Of a stretch of 64,000 bases of DNA, positions 27,481 through 36,195 are shown piece by piece. The stretch comes from Rhodococcoides fascians A44A (GTDB taxonomy: Bacteria; Actinomycetota; Actinomycetes; Mycobacteriales; Mycobacteriaceae): contig NZ_JMEX01000008.1 in the NCBI RefSeq assembly GCF_000760735.1, positions 2,268,877-2,332,876 of the forward strand, read 5' to 3'. Within the stretch, counting starts at the first letter, position 1; every line of letters begins with the position of its first letter. The notes beneath the pieces are model-generated. The model was not told the origin of the DNA, made no database searches, and saw nothing but the letters and a program-made list of their open reading frames with translations. The position numbers and the translations under genes were made by a program.

Positions 27481-27651
27481 ATGTCGAAGAAGAACACCGC
27501 AAATTTCCACGCGAAGGTGATTGCCGCCTGTGAGTTGCTTGCCGCCACAGGAATCGCCGTCCAAATTCCGGGCATGACCACGACGGTGCTCCTTGCGACG
27601 TTTCTGCTGGCCGCAGCTCTGATGGCACCAGTGCGGCGTGAATGCGAATGA
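27481..27651 (+). CDS. Small membrane protein (56 aa)
   Basis: Begins MSKKNTANFHAKVIAAC and carries hydrophobic stretches ACELLAATGIAVQIPG and TTTVLLATFLLAAALMAPV, enough for one or two spans. GGAGAAACGA directly precedes the ATG, a good ribosome site. No family is recognised. It sits between two exported-protein genes and could be part of the same cell-envelope cluster. Confidence 0.7.
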   Translation: MSKKNTANFHAKVIAACELLAATGIAVQIPGMTTTVLLATFLLAAALMAPVRRECE

Positions 27652-27828
27652 TCGGGGAACGAATCCGCCAGTTCCATGTGCGGACGTGTCAGCCCTGAGA
27701 TTGAACACACGGCAACATTTAACGGGCCGTCGGACGCGTCTTGACGGCAATTGTGCCGGCGTCGACTTCCCTTGCTTGCGGACCTCGCTCGATGCCGAGG
27801 GCCTAGCACAGTTCGGTACTGTCATCCG

Positions 27829-29136
27829 GTGACCGACAGTGGGCTGCTCGATCGAATCAGGACTGTTTCGGTGGTCGTCACCATCGTTGCGGTGGGAGTC
27901 GTGGTCGCGAGCTTCATCCCGTCGAGGGAGACCGGCTCGTCCACGACCGGGAATTTCGTCAGCGCGCCGGTCGACGTTTCCGCGGACATCCCGGGGTGCG
28001 ACACCGTCGAACCACCGGTGGAGGACGAGGGCGGGTTGTACTCCCGGATTACCGTCGGTGGGGAAAGTACCTACGACAACCCTGATTTCCCGTGGTTCAC
28101 CACTGCCAAGGCCGCGGCGATGTCCGAGGCCGTGCGGGCAGCATTGCCGGCCGACGTCGAGATCGATGTGGCTGCACCCTCCAATTCGCTGAACTTCGCT
28201 CCTGTCACCGATTTCGGCGACAGCGAGTTCGATCCGATGACCACCGCGCACGCGGAGTTGACGCGTGACGGTGTCACGGCGTTCGTCTCGGTCAACGTCG
28301 GGCCGTCGAGTGATGGCGTACCCCCATGTGTCGCGGGCGCTCTCGAACGGCGCGATATCGACGCCGACGGAACCGTCGTCGACAGTGGCGACTCATGGTA
28401 CGAAATCGACGGCGTGCGGACCTACTCACGCTCGGCCACCGCCTATCGCGAGGACGGCACGCGCGTCAGTGTGTATCAAAGTGCCGATTCGTCGCCGGCG
28501 ATGCCGCTGGAGCAACACGAAGCAGCGGCCGTCGCTTCGATTCCGGAACTGGCGATCTCGGCCCCGTCACCGACTGAAAGCCCGGTGCTCCAGGTCGATT
28601 GCTCGGTGTATCCGCCGGGCGACGGAACGGTGAAAGATCTGAGCCGCGAGGCCGTGGATGCAGCGAACGCAGCATTCACTGCGAGTTGGGCGGCAATTCC
28701 GGACGCACCGGCGTTGGACCGCCCCATCGGATCATTGGTCCCGGACGGTTTCGGGTCGGGAATCTGCACGGACGTGGGCGTCGGGGACGGCACCATTCGC
28801 TTGGCGGTGTCGGTTGCCGGCGGACAACCCCTCCCGACTGCCCCGGACCCGTACGATCCATCTCTTTACGGCCAACTACCGGTTCTCCGAACGCTGCCCG
28901 ACGGATCGGTCGTCGAGTTTCTGGACACGGACATCACTCAGATGATGACGTCCGAGGACGGCACCGGGCTGTTGTCGCGATCGGTGACGGTCACTCGCCC
29001 GTCCGGAGTGCAGGTGTCGGCGCGGTCGACGGTCGAGATCGCATCAGGGGGACGAGCGCCCCTGACGCTTCCCGAGCCCCTGTCGGCCGAAGTGCTCGAC
29101 GCCGTCGCCAACACCCCGATCGGACAGTGGCCGTGA
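27829..29136 (+). CDS. Membrane-anchored extracytoplasmic protein with an internal duplication
   Basis: Protein of 435 residues. After a short cytoplasmic start one membrane helix (VSVVVTIVAVGVVVASFI, residues 13-30) anchors the rest outside the cell. The body appears to be two related halves of about 190 residues: SRSATAYREDGTRVSVYQSA in the first corresponds to SRSVTVTRPSGVQVSARSTV in the second, each followed by an LPxxLxAEVxDAVANTPI-like stretch. Two cysteine pairs are likely disulfides. The GTG at 27829 is the start before the helix. Its stop overlaps the next gene as GTGA. No family is recognised. Confidence 0.85.
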   Translation: MTDSGLLDRIRTVSVVVTIVAVGVVVASFIPSRETGSSTTGNFVSAPVDVSADIPGCDTVEPPVEDEGGLYSRITVGGESTYDNPDFPWFTTAKAAAMSEAVRAALPADVEIDVAAPSNSLNFAPVTDFGDSEFDPMTTAHAELTRDGVTAFVSVNVGPSSDGVPPCVAGALERRDIDADGTVVDSGDSWYEIDGVRTYSRSATAYREDGTRVSVYQSADSSPAMPLEQHEAAAVASIPELAISAPSPTESPVLQVDCSVYPPGDGTVKDLSREAVDAANAAFTASWAAIPDAPALDRPIGSLVPDGFGSGICTDVGVGDGTIRLAVSVAGGQPLPTAPDPYDPSLYGQLPVLRTLPDGSVVEFLDTDITQMMTSEDGTGLLSRSVTVTRPSGVQVSARSTVEIASGGRAPLTLPEPLSAEVLDAVANTPIGQWP

Positions 29137-30230
29137 GCAGAGCACGCAAGGACACGCTGCGGACCGCAGTAGCAGTGGTGGTCGCCGTGGCTGCCGTCGC
29201 GGCAGCGGGCGTCGCCCTCACTCGGACCACCCCCGATGCGCCCACCGACGATGCGTCGGTGGGCGACTGGGCCGAGTACAGCGAAGTGGAGTCCGCGACC
29301 ACCACCGAGGCCTCGCCCGGTCCCGCACACACACCGGAATGGTCGACCGACGCGTCGGCCGCGTACGGGCGTGACTTCGCCGCCTTGCGTGCGCCTTCGG
29401 CAGGGCTGTTGTTCGATTCCAGCCTCTACGGCGTCGTCGACGGTGGCGACGTGCTGATCACCGCCGTCGGCTTGCCAGACCCACGAACGTACTCGTTCGA
29501 TTCGCCGAAGCTGCTGGGAATCGACGCCGGTGACGGCACCGTGCGCTGGTCGGCGTCGCCCGGAGGTGTCGACACCTGCGCGAGTCGACTCACTCGCGGA
29601 GAACTGGTGTGCCTGGATTCGTACGCGGACGTGCCCGCCATCGTCGCCATCGATGCGCAGGATGGGGCCATGCGCCGAGTTCCCTTGCCGCGAGAATGGT
29701 TCACCTACGGAATCGAGTCCGACGGCGAATCGGTGTTCATCCTGGAGGGCAACCCGGAGGACGGTGAATCGGTCCTGCACGGTGGCAGCATCGACGCGCT
29801 GGCCGGCGCCTGGTCTCTACCCGTCACCGGGTTCGCCACCTGGGACGGTATCGAGTCGACATTGATACACGTGCACGACGATCGGGGCGTCATCACTCTC
29901 GGTAGCGACGCCGAGTTCTTCGATACGGTGACGGGATCGGCCGTCGACAACCTCGAATTACGCTCGCAAACAGCAGTCTTCGACACTGCGTCAGGCACCG
30001 AGGTATGGAAGCTGGAGGATCCGTACGCGATCGAGAAGACGATCGGACAGACTGTTTACTCCCAGGACGGCAGTTCGATCATCGCCGCTGACCGTGAAAC
30101 CGGGGAAGTGTCCTGGACATGGTCACCGCCAGTGGATGTCGACGGGTTCACCGCGTCGGGAACGGTTGTCGAGGCGGAATCCGGGGTGTACTTCGTGAGC
30201 TCCAGCTCGATCGTCAAGCTCGTCGAATGA
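29133..30230 (+). CDS. Membrane-anchored PQQ-like beta-propeller protein
   Basis: Protein of 365 residues with an N-terminal helix (LRTAVAVVVAVAAVAAAGVAL) and an external domain of PQQ-like repeats: LLGIDAGDGTVRWSASPGG, VAIDAQDGAMRRVPL, AVFDTASGTEVWKLEDP and IAADRETGEVSWTWSPP. These blades resemble BamB-like and quinoprotein propellers, but the conserved catalytic residues of quinoprotein dehydrogenases are absent, so a scaffold or binding role is more likely. The GTG at 29133 overlaps the preceding stop, so the two proteins are made together. Confidence 0.86.
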   Translation: MSRARKDTLRTAVAVVVAVAAVAAAGVALTRTTPDAPTDDASVGDWAEYSEVESATTTEASPGPAHTPEWSTDASAAYGRDFAALRAPSAGLLFDSSLYGVVDGGDVLITAVGLPDPRTYSFDSPKLLGIDAGDGTVRWSASPGGVDTCASRLTRGELVCLDSYADVPAIVAIDAQDGAMRRVPLPREWFTYGIESDGESVFILEGNPEDGESVLHGGSIDALAGAWSLPVTGFATWDGIESTLIHVHDDRGVITLGSDAEFFDTVTGSAVDNLELRSQTAVFDTASGTEVWKLEDPYAIEKTIGQTVYSQDGSSIIAADRETGEVSWTWSPPVDVDGFTASGTVVEAESGVYFVSSSSIVKLVE

Positions 30231-30426
30231 GACGGTGATCGTTTCCGGACCGTGCTGTCCCGGCATGCCGATCGGGAGCCTTCTACAGATCCAGTCCCGG
30301 TGACGACGCGAGAGCAACGAGCGTGTCGACAGTTACGATGCGGCACCGGAGTTCCATCGGGCGCCGCCGCACTGACGATGGGTCGGAGAGCTTCGCGGCT
30401 GATCTGAACGTGGTCACCCGTATAGG

Positions 30427-31386
30427 GTGTCGGTGGTGGGACGTCGGATAGGGCTGGTCTTGTTCGTTGTAGTCATGGCGGGCTTTGTGGCGTGTGGTGA
30501 GTACACCGAACCTGAGCCCAGGCCCGTGGCGTCCATCGGATCGGTCGACGACTTCACGTGTGTCTTGCCTCAGGACGTCGGCGCGTACCAGCGGTTTCCT
30601 GGTTCCTACGCCCCTTCCACCAACCCCCGTCCAATTCCAGGAACCGTGCCCGACTCGTTCGTTCCCGCTGAGGCTGTTGTGTGCGACATCGACCTGGCTC
30701 CTCGGATCGGCGCGGACGGAGTCGCGACCTACTTCGAGCGCCACTATTCGGGGGATTTCGGGTCTGCGATCCAGGCTTTCAATGCACCCTCGGCCCGGCG
30801 CGCATTCCTTCCGGGGTCGTGCGGTGATTACAGTCTCGCCGCTCCGGTCGACATGTGGTTGGTCGATGCCGACGGGCGTGCGGTACAACCGTCGTACCCT
30901 CTGTGGGACTGTGGCTTCGAGAACACCACTGCGTTAGGGGAAGTGCTCGAACTGCCGGAAAAGTACGCGATCCAGCACACCGTCGCTATCGATGCGGCCG
31001 GAATCGAATACTTCTATCACTGCTCACCCGTCTATTCGGCGCCTGTCGACGGGACGGAGAAAATCGATTTCCCCTTCTGGCCGTCCGGGTTCTGCTACTT
31101 CGACAACGTCGGGCAGTCTCCCGCGTTCGCCAATGCGAGCATGTTCAGCACGTCGGACATCAGTCCAGACTGGGAGGCACTGTTGCGCGGGCTCGAACAT
31201 GCAGCCCCCTGCTCCGAGAGGAGCAACTCGATAGCGACGTCGTCGAGCGGCATGATGTCGTTGGACGGCACCACAGCTCAGGTGCACGTCGAACTCGGCG
31301 GCTGTAAAAGAATTCTTGCCGACGGATATGCCCCGCTTGCCGCGCCGGCTTACCTTGTCGACTCCATCGCAGCCGAACGGGGATGA
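30427..31386 (+). CDS. Hypothetical lipoprotein
   Basis: Exported protein of 319 residues. The signal peptide LVLFVVVMAGFVAC ends in a lipobox-like FVAC with cysteine 23; the -3 Phe is unusual. The mature part contains ten or so cysteines spread along the chain, suggesting disulfides. Two GTG codons at 30433 and 30436 are alternative starts, and TATAGG just before 30427 could be a -10 element of a leaderless transcript. No family is recognised. Its stop overlaps the start of the membrane protein that follows, as ATGA. Confidence 0.78.
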   Translation: MSVVGRRIGLVLFVVVMAGFVACGEYTEPEPRPVASIGSVDDFTCVLPQDVGAYQRFPGSYAPSTNPRPIPGTVPDSFVPAEAVVCDIDLAPRIGADGVATYFERHYSGDFGSAIQAFNAPSARRAFLPGSCGDYSLAAPVDMWLVDADGRAVQPSYPLWDCGFENTTALGEVLELPEKYAIQHTVAIDAAGIEYFYHCSPVYSAPVDGTEKIDFPFWPSGFCYFDNVGQSPAFANASMFSTSDISPDWEALLRGLEHAAPCSERSNSIATSSSGMMSLDGTTAQVHVELGGCKRILADGYAPLAAPAYLVDSIAAERG

Positions 31387-32486
31387 CGATGCGACCAGAG
31401 CGACTCGGTCTCGCAGTTCTGGCGTCGGTGAGTGGTGCGTTCGTTGTCGCGCTGCGAATGACCATGGAGGGCAGTGTCGGGTCGGGTGTGGTGTGCGCGG
31501 TCGTGGCTCTTGCGGCGGCAATGGTCCTCGGTGGCAGAACTGCTTGTGCAGCTGCGGTGTTGGGTGTTCTGATTCTGGCTGTTCCGTTCTCGGAACCGGT
31601 GACGGGCGTTGCTGCGGGTTTGGTTGTCGGTGGCCTTGCCTCCGGACTTGCCGGGACCCGAGCAGCGCTGGGCGCGTTGGTGGTCGGCACCGTCGCGGGC
31701 TTTGCGTTGTCGCCGATGTTCGAGTCGATCCCGCGGCGGTACGCCGACTACCTCTCGGAGCCGGTCATACCGACAACCCATTACGTTGCGATGGGCGTTT
31801 TCGCGGTGTTGCTGTTTGCGGCGTTCTGGGCTGGCCTCTTCCAGTCGGCGGGAACAGGTGACCCGATCACGGCTGCGGATCGACGACGGTTCATCGTCGC
31901 CGGACTCGGGCTGCCGGCGTGCCTTTTGGCTGCTTTGTCGTTCGAGTTCTTCGAGCGGTGGCCACTGGCGCTGCTGATGATCGTCGTGTTCGTCGGTGCG
32001 GCGTTCGTGTTGCCTGGGTCGACGGGCATGGTGGTGCTCGCGGCGCTGGTGACTCTGGCGTCGGTGGCGTCTCCGGTGTACGGGTCCGAGTCCGGTGTCA
32101 TCTTGGTGGCCGCTCTGATCGCAGGTCTTGGGGTGGGGTGGAGGTGGTCGCGACCTGTGGTTGCGCTGGCTTTGTTGGCTGTCGGGGTCGTCGCCGAGGC
32201 GTTGGGCGTTTTCCTCATGGGGATGGCGTTCGTGCCGTTGGCGTTGGGGATGTTGTACGCGTCGGTGCGTCCTTCGAGTGCGCCGGCGACGGTAATTGCC
32301 GTCACCGCGATTCCGCTTGCAGCGGCGATACCGATCACCGTCCAGTACGGGTGGACCGCGTACACCCCTCTGACCAGCGCATTGACTGCCCCCTATTCGT
32401 GGCTGTGGGCAACGTCGTTGGTCGCTGTCGCTGCATCGGCCGTCGGCGTGGTGGTGCTGCAGCGGCGACGGAACGGCGGCGTTTAG
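31383..32486 (+). CDS. Polytopic membrane protein of unknown function (paralog of 16484-17725)
   Basis: Protein of 367 residues with about 10-12 helices, coupled to the upstream lipoprotein by an ATGA overlap. It shares RYADYLS, LPGSTGMVVLAAL, the SAPATVIAVTAIP segment and the near C-terminal GWTAYTPLTS with the protein at 16484-17725, and has the same order of helices, so they are paralogs. Neither copy shows a known transport motif. The coupling to a lipoprotein suggests an envelope complex. Confidence 0.82.
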   Translation: MTMRPERLGLAVLASVSGAFVVALRMTMEGSVGSGVVCAVVALAAAMVLGGRTACAAAVLGVLILAVPFSEPVTGVAAGLVVGGLASGLAGTRAALGALVVGTVAGFALSPMFESIPRRYADYLSEPVIPTTHYVAMGVFAVLLFAAFWAGLFQSAGTGDPITAADRRRFIVAGLGLPACLLAALSFEFFERWPLALLMIVVFVGAAFVLPGSTGMVVLAALVTLASVASPVYGSESGVILVAALIAGLGVGWRWSRPVVALALLAVGVVAEALGVFLMGMAFVPLALGMLYASVRPSSAPATVIAVTAIPLAAAIPITVQYGWTAYTPLTSALTAPYSWLWATSLVAVAASAVGVVVLQRRRNGGV

Positions 32487-32487
32487 T

Positions 32488-32937
32488 TCAGGTCCGTCGC
32501 TCCCGGGGAAGGACGGCGGCGAAGCGGAGAAGAAAGTCGCGGACGACGACGAGTGTGGTGTCGTCGTAGTCGGCGAGAGCGGTTTCGAGGTCGGTGGATG
32601 CCCGGCGTATGAACGGGTCCATTCGTTCGCGCGCGAGCGGCGTGGAGCGCAATGCCACGCTTCGCCGGTCGGTGCTTTCCCGGCTGCGGCGCACGAGCTC
32701 CTGCCTTTCGAGGCGATCGATCAGTGCGGTCGTCGCCCCAGAGGTCAACCCGATCCGGGCTGACAGCACAGCGGGAGACAGTGGTGTGCCTTCGTTTTCG
32801 GCCCAGATGATCTCGCCGAGCGCGTTGCCGTCGCTGGTCGGCAGGTTCATCCAGCGAGCCAGCTGATACGCGGACTCCTGGTAGCTCACCGCATAGTGAC
32901 GAAGCGCTTCGAGCGTTTCGGTTCTCACTGTCGACAT
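32488..32937 (-). CDS. MarR family transcriptional regulator
   Basis: Winged-helix regulator of 149 residues. The DNA-binding core is visible: LSPAVLSARIGLTSGATTALIDRLERQELVRR followed by a DRRSVALRSTPLARE wing. It follows the FAD monooxygenase gene by 27 nt on the same strand, so the two form an operon, and probably senses a phenolic or aromatic ligand of that enzyme. The ATG at 32937 is the first Met. Confidence 0.92.
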   Translation of the reverse strand: MSTVRTETLEALRHYAVSYQESAYQLARWMNLPTSDGNALGEIIWAENEGTPLSPAVLSARIGLTSGATTALIDRLERQELVRRSRESTDRRSVALRSTPLARERMDPFIRRASTDLETALADYDDTTLVVVRDFLLRFAAVLPRERRT

Positions 32938-32964
32938 CGGTCGATCCTTTCGGCCAGGCGGTGA

Positions 32965-34182
32965 TCAGGCGCGCAGAAGCGGATAGTCCGCAAGCGTCGG
33001 AACCTGCTTCTCGTGCGTCAGCAGGTTGGCTTGAAAGAACCGGCGTACCGGTGCCGAAGCCGCGACTTTGTACGCCGAATGCAGGACTTTCACACCGACT
33101 TTCGACGACGGGTGGAGTAGCCGAGCGCTCCCGCGTCGCATCCCTTGTGCGCTGTCTGCGTACGCGCGCATCTGCTTCTCGTAGCGGCTGAACGCTTCTC
33201 GATGGTTGTCTGGATTGGCTGCGAGTTCGCCGGTAAGGATATGTGCCCCGACGAGGGACAGTGTGGTGCCCATGCCGGTCGGGCCGGATCCCCATGCAGC
33301 GTCGCCGATGAGCGCGACGCGGCCCTTGCTCCACGTGGAAACGAGTACCTGTTCCATACGCTGGGTGTAGAAATCTTGCGGCCGCTCGTGAAAGCCGTCG
33401 AGGATGCGTTCGGTTTGCCATCCCGCCCCGCGGAATCGTTCTGTCAGGATGTGCAATTGGGCATCCACCGGTAGGGATTCGAATCCGAAGGGCTCGGATT
33501 CGAAGGACAGCGACGCTCGTATCGTGCCCTCGTTGTCGGGCCGCAGCGTTGCAACGCGGCCTCCGCCGGCTGTGCACCAGTCCCAGGTATCGACGTCGGT
33601 GGGAAGGCGATCGATGGTGCCGTAGGTGATGCTGACCCCGAAATCCCGCAGCGTGGTCTCGTCGTCGAACACGATGCGTCGGGTTCGAGAGCTTCGACCT
33701 TCGGCGACGAGTACGAGATCGAAGCGTTCGGTGCTGCCACCGTCGAAGGTGACGTCGACACCGGACGAGTCTTGCTCCACACCGACGACGTAGTCGCCGA
33801 ACCGCTGATCCACGTCGCGGGGAACGATGTCGACGAGAATCTGTGCGAGCCGTCCGCGGAGGATTTCAATCTCTGCGGTCGGTCCGTCCTGGCCCTCCTC
33901 GCGAGGAAACACCGCGTGGGGCGTCCCGTGCCGGTCGACGAACCGCGTGCCCTGCTCGCCGGTCAGATTTTCCAGAATGGTGTTCTCGACGCCCATTCGA
34001 CGTATCACGTCGCGCCCGAGTCCGCGTATGTCGATGTTCTGCCCGGTCTCGCGCGGAGCTGGAGATCGCTCGAGAAGGGTGACGTCGCATCCGGCTTTGG
34101 ACAGACCCCATGCCAACGTGGGCCCGGCGATGCTCGCGCCGGTGACGAGGACCCGAGTGGGCCGGTGATCCGATCTCGACAT
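32965..34182 (-). CDS. FAD-dependent aromatic-type monooxygenase (Tet(X)/PHBH class)
   Basis: Single-component flavoprotein hydroxylase of 405 residues. The GxGxxG-like loop is VTGASIAGPTLAWGLSKAG with the first Gly replaced by Thr, the DG-like motif is FDLVLVAEGRSSRTRR, and GDAAWGSGPTGMGTTLSL is the FAD-binding GD motif. This class hydroxylates aromatics or inactivates antibiotics such as tetracyclines and rifamycins; the fold alone does not tell which. The ATG at 34182 follows GGGAGG. It is cotranscribed with the MarR gene. Confidence 0.92.
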   Translation of the reverse strand: MSRSDHRPTRVLVTGASIAGPTLAWGLSKAGCDVTLLERSPAPRETGQNIDIRGLGRDVIRRMGVENTILENLTGEQGTRFVDRHGTPHAVFPREEGQDGPTAEIEILRGRLAQILVDIVPRDVDQRFGDYVVGVEQDSSGVDVTFDGGSTERFDLVLVAEGRSSRTRRIVFDDETTLRDFGVSITYGTIDRLPTDVDTWDWCTAGGGRVATLRPDNEGTIRASLSFESEPFGFESLPVDAQLHILTERFRGAGWQTERILDGFHERPQDFYTQRMEQVLVSTWSKGRVALIGDAAWGSGPTGMGTTLSLVGAHILTGELAANPDNHREAFSRYEKQMRAYADSAQGMRRGSARLLHPSSKVGVKVLHSAYKVAASAPVRRFFQANLLTHEKQVPTLADYPLLRA

Positions 34183-34326
34183 GGTGTTCCTCCCGCGAAC
34201 CGATCAGGTATCGCTGTGACGAAGTTACTTTACTGTGGAGGTACATGCCCGGCTGCAGGTTGCCGCAAACCCGAAGACGTGAACGTGCCGGCGGGTCATC
34301 GCGAACAGTTCACTCATCGCAGGCAA

Positions 34327-35163
34327 TCACCCTGCAAGCAGTGCCTCGGCGATCATCGCGCCTACAGCGGCGGCGCCGACCGAGGTCATGATCGTTCCGG
34401 CGTGATCGAGTCCGGCCAACGGGCGGACGGAGGTCAGGTCGACGGCCTCGATGTCCTGCGGTGAGTACATCGGCGGAGAATCGGCTCCGACGCTCCACTG
34501 CGCGTGCAGGAATCGAATGGGCACCGTCAGTTCCTCGAATCTCGAGCGGCCGAAGAACACGTCGGTGGCGTCGGCGACGACTGCATCCGCCGACAGCCGG
34601 ACGGCGCCGTCGACCAGGTCGTGTTCGGCGTATTGCCGGAGCAGCGGGTCGGCTGGGTCGAGTAGGGGCAACGACGTCGAGACCAAGAATTGGATGTAGT
34701 CGTCGACACTGTTCCAGTGCTGCTGCGTTCGGGCGATCCTGTCCCCGAACACTGCTGCAACGTTTTCTTGCGTCAACCCCTCGGGCGGTCCTACCGGCAC
34801 GCCGCCGTCGACGAGGACGAGGCTTTTCACTCGGGAGGGATAGCGGGCCGCGAACTCGACCGCCACGAACGCACCCATCGACATCCCGCACACGTGCACC
34901 GCCTCCTGGCCCAGTGCATCGACAACCGCATCCAGGTCCTCGGCGTGCTGGGCCAGTGACGACGGACCGGTGACGTCCACACTGTCACCCCTCCCGCGCA
35001 GATCCGGTGCGACGAGTGTCAGGTGCGGAGCCTCCGCGTGCAGCCAACCCCACAGTGTGCGCTGGCTGGAGACCCCGTGCACCACGAGAATGGATTCGGT
35101 GGTGCCGGAGAGAGTCTCGACGGCGATGCTTCCGCCCGCTACAGGTACCCTATCGATGGACAT
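34327..35163 (-). CDS. Alpha/beta hydrolase
   Basis: Alpha/beta-hydrolase fold protein of 278 residues. The oxyanion region is LVVHGVSSQ, the nucleophile elbow GMSMGAFV and the catalytic histidine is in GLDHAGT. APDLRGRGDS is typical of esterases and epoxide-hydrolase-like members. No signal peptide. The ATG at 35163 is used; a GTG three codons earlier is possible and neither has a clear ribosome site. It follows the 316-residue hydrolase on the same strand by 49 nt and may belong to the TetR-controlled operon. Confidence 0.9.
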   Translation of the reverse strand: MSIDRVPVAGGSIAVETLSGTTESILVVHGVSSQRTLWGWLHAEAPHLTLVAPDLRGRGDSVDVTGPSSLAQHAEDLDAVVDALGQEAVHVCGMSMGAFVAVEFAARYPSRVKSLVLVDGGVPVGPPEGLTQENVAAVFGDRIARTQQHWNSVDDYIQFLVSTSLPLLDPADPLLRQYAEHDLVDGAVRLSADAVVADATDVFFGRSRFEELTVPIRFLHAQWSVGADSPPMYSPQDIEAVDLTSVRPLAGLDHAGTIMTSVGAAAVGAMIAEALLAG

Positions 35164-35212
35164 GACCGACACGTTATCGGCTGGAGACGAAGGACAACGG
35201 TGAACCGGTCAG

Positions 35213-36163
35213 CTACGCAGTGGGGGCGGAGCACCCAGCGAGCGGCACGTTCTCGGCGAGGAACGCCAATTGGTCCCGAATCACTGCCGAAAAGAGTAAA
35301 TCGACATAGGGATCGAAGTGACCGCCGGTATAGGTGCGGACCGTGGCTGTGCGGATCTTCTGTGCAGCACGGAGGGCGACCGAGGCGGGAGTCACCGTGT
35401 CCTCGGACATGATCTGCACCAACGTGGGGCACGCGATCGCCGACGCCGTTCGGCCGGGCGAGTACAGCCCGATCTTCAGCAGAATCCGAGCTGCGACGGT
35501 CTCGGGGTAGTCACCGTGGGTGAGGCCGGATTCCTGCATCATGCGATCGCGACCGGAGTTCGCATCCGGCGACACCATCACAGCGCGCGTTCCAGGCAGG
35601 CCGACGCTGTCGATGTAGTGCGGTGGCTTCTTGCGAAGTGCGCGCACGACGTCTTTGACGGCCGAGGGCAGGACACGCAGTGTGTGCCGGAATCCGACGG
35701 CACGGACCGCGGCGATCCCGTCGATGTGAGGTACCTGCGCGATGACAGCGGCAAATTCGACGCCGGTGCCCGCGAGGGTGAGTACGTGGCCTCCGGCGAA
35801 GGATGTACCCCATCCGACGATCCTGCTCGGATCGACTCCGTCGAGCGTCCGCGCGTAGTCGACAGCAGCACGCCAGTCGGCGAGTTGTCTCGGTATATCG
35901 AGCAGTTGTCGTGGTTCGCCGTCGCTGTCACCGAAGTGTCGGTAGTCGAATACACACACGATGTAGCCCGCCGCAGCGAAACGTTCCGCGAACGCGTACA
36001 ACCGCATTGCCCGGGGCGTACCGAAGCCGTGTGCCATGACGATCGCCGGAAGCGGTGTTGCGCTTGCTTCCTGGGGTCGAAATATGGTTGCTGCGCAGCG
36101 GATACCGTCGGAGGTGAACGATGCTTCGGTGCGGGTGAATTTGGAACGTTCGTTGGTGGTCAT
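35213..36163 (-). CDS. Alpha/beta hydrolase, dienelactone-hydrolase-like
   Basis: Protein of 316 residues. The nucleophile elbow is GWGTSFAGG, with Ser in GTSFA, MAHGFGTPR is the oxyanion turn, and the histidine is in YTGGHFDPY. The FDYRHFGDSDGEPRQLLDI segment is characteristic of the peptidase/acetyl xylan esterase-like group of hydrolases. The ATG at 36163 follows AAGGAG by 8 nt. It is the second gene of the SDR operon (32 nt gap). Confidence 0.9.
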   Translation of the reverse strand: MTTNERSKFTRTEASFTSDGIRCAATIFRPQEASATPLPAIVMAHGFGTPRAMRLYAFAERFAAAGYIVCVFDYRHFGDSDGEPRQLLDIPRQLADWRAAVDYARTLDGVDPSRIVGWGTSFAGGHVLTLAGTGVEFAAVIAQVPHIDGIAAVRAVGFRHTLRVLPSAVKDVVRALRKKPPHYIDSVGLPGTRAVMVSPDANSGRDRMMQESGLTHGDYPETVAARILLKIGLYSPGRTASAIACPTLVQIMSEDTVTPASVALRAAQKIRTATVRTYTGGHFDPYVDLLFSAVIRDQLAFLAENVPLAGCSAPTA

Positions 36164-36195
36164 CGAGCATCTCCTTGCGATTCGCAATGAGCGAG

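Noticed and set aside
27205-28251. 348-residue minus-strand frame
   Set aside because: Arg/His-rich, no motif, covers the start of two plus-strand genes with good starts.
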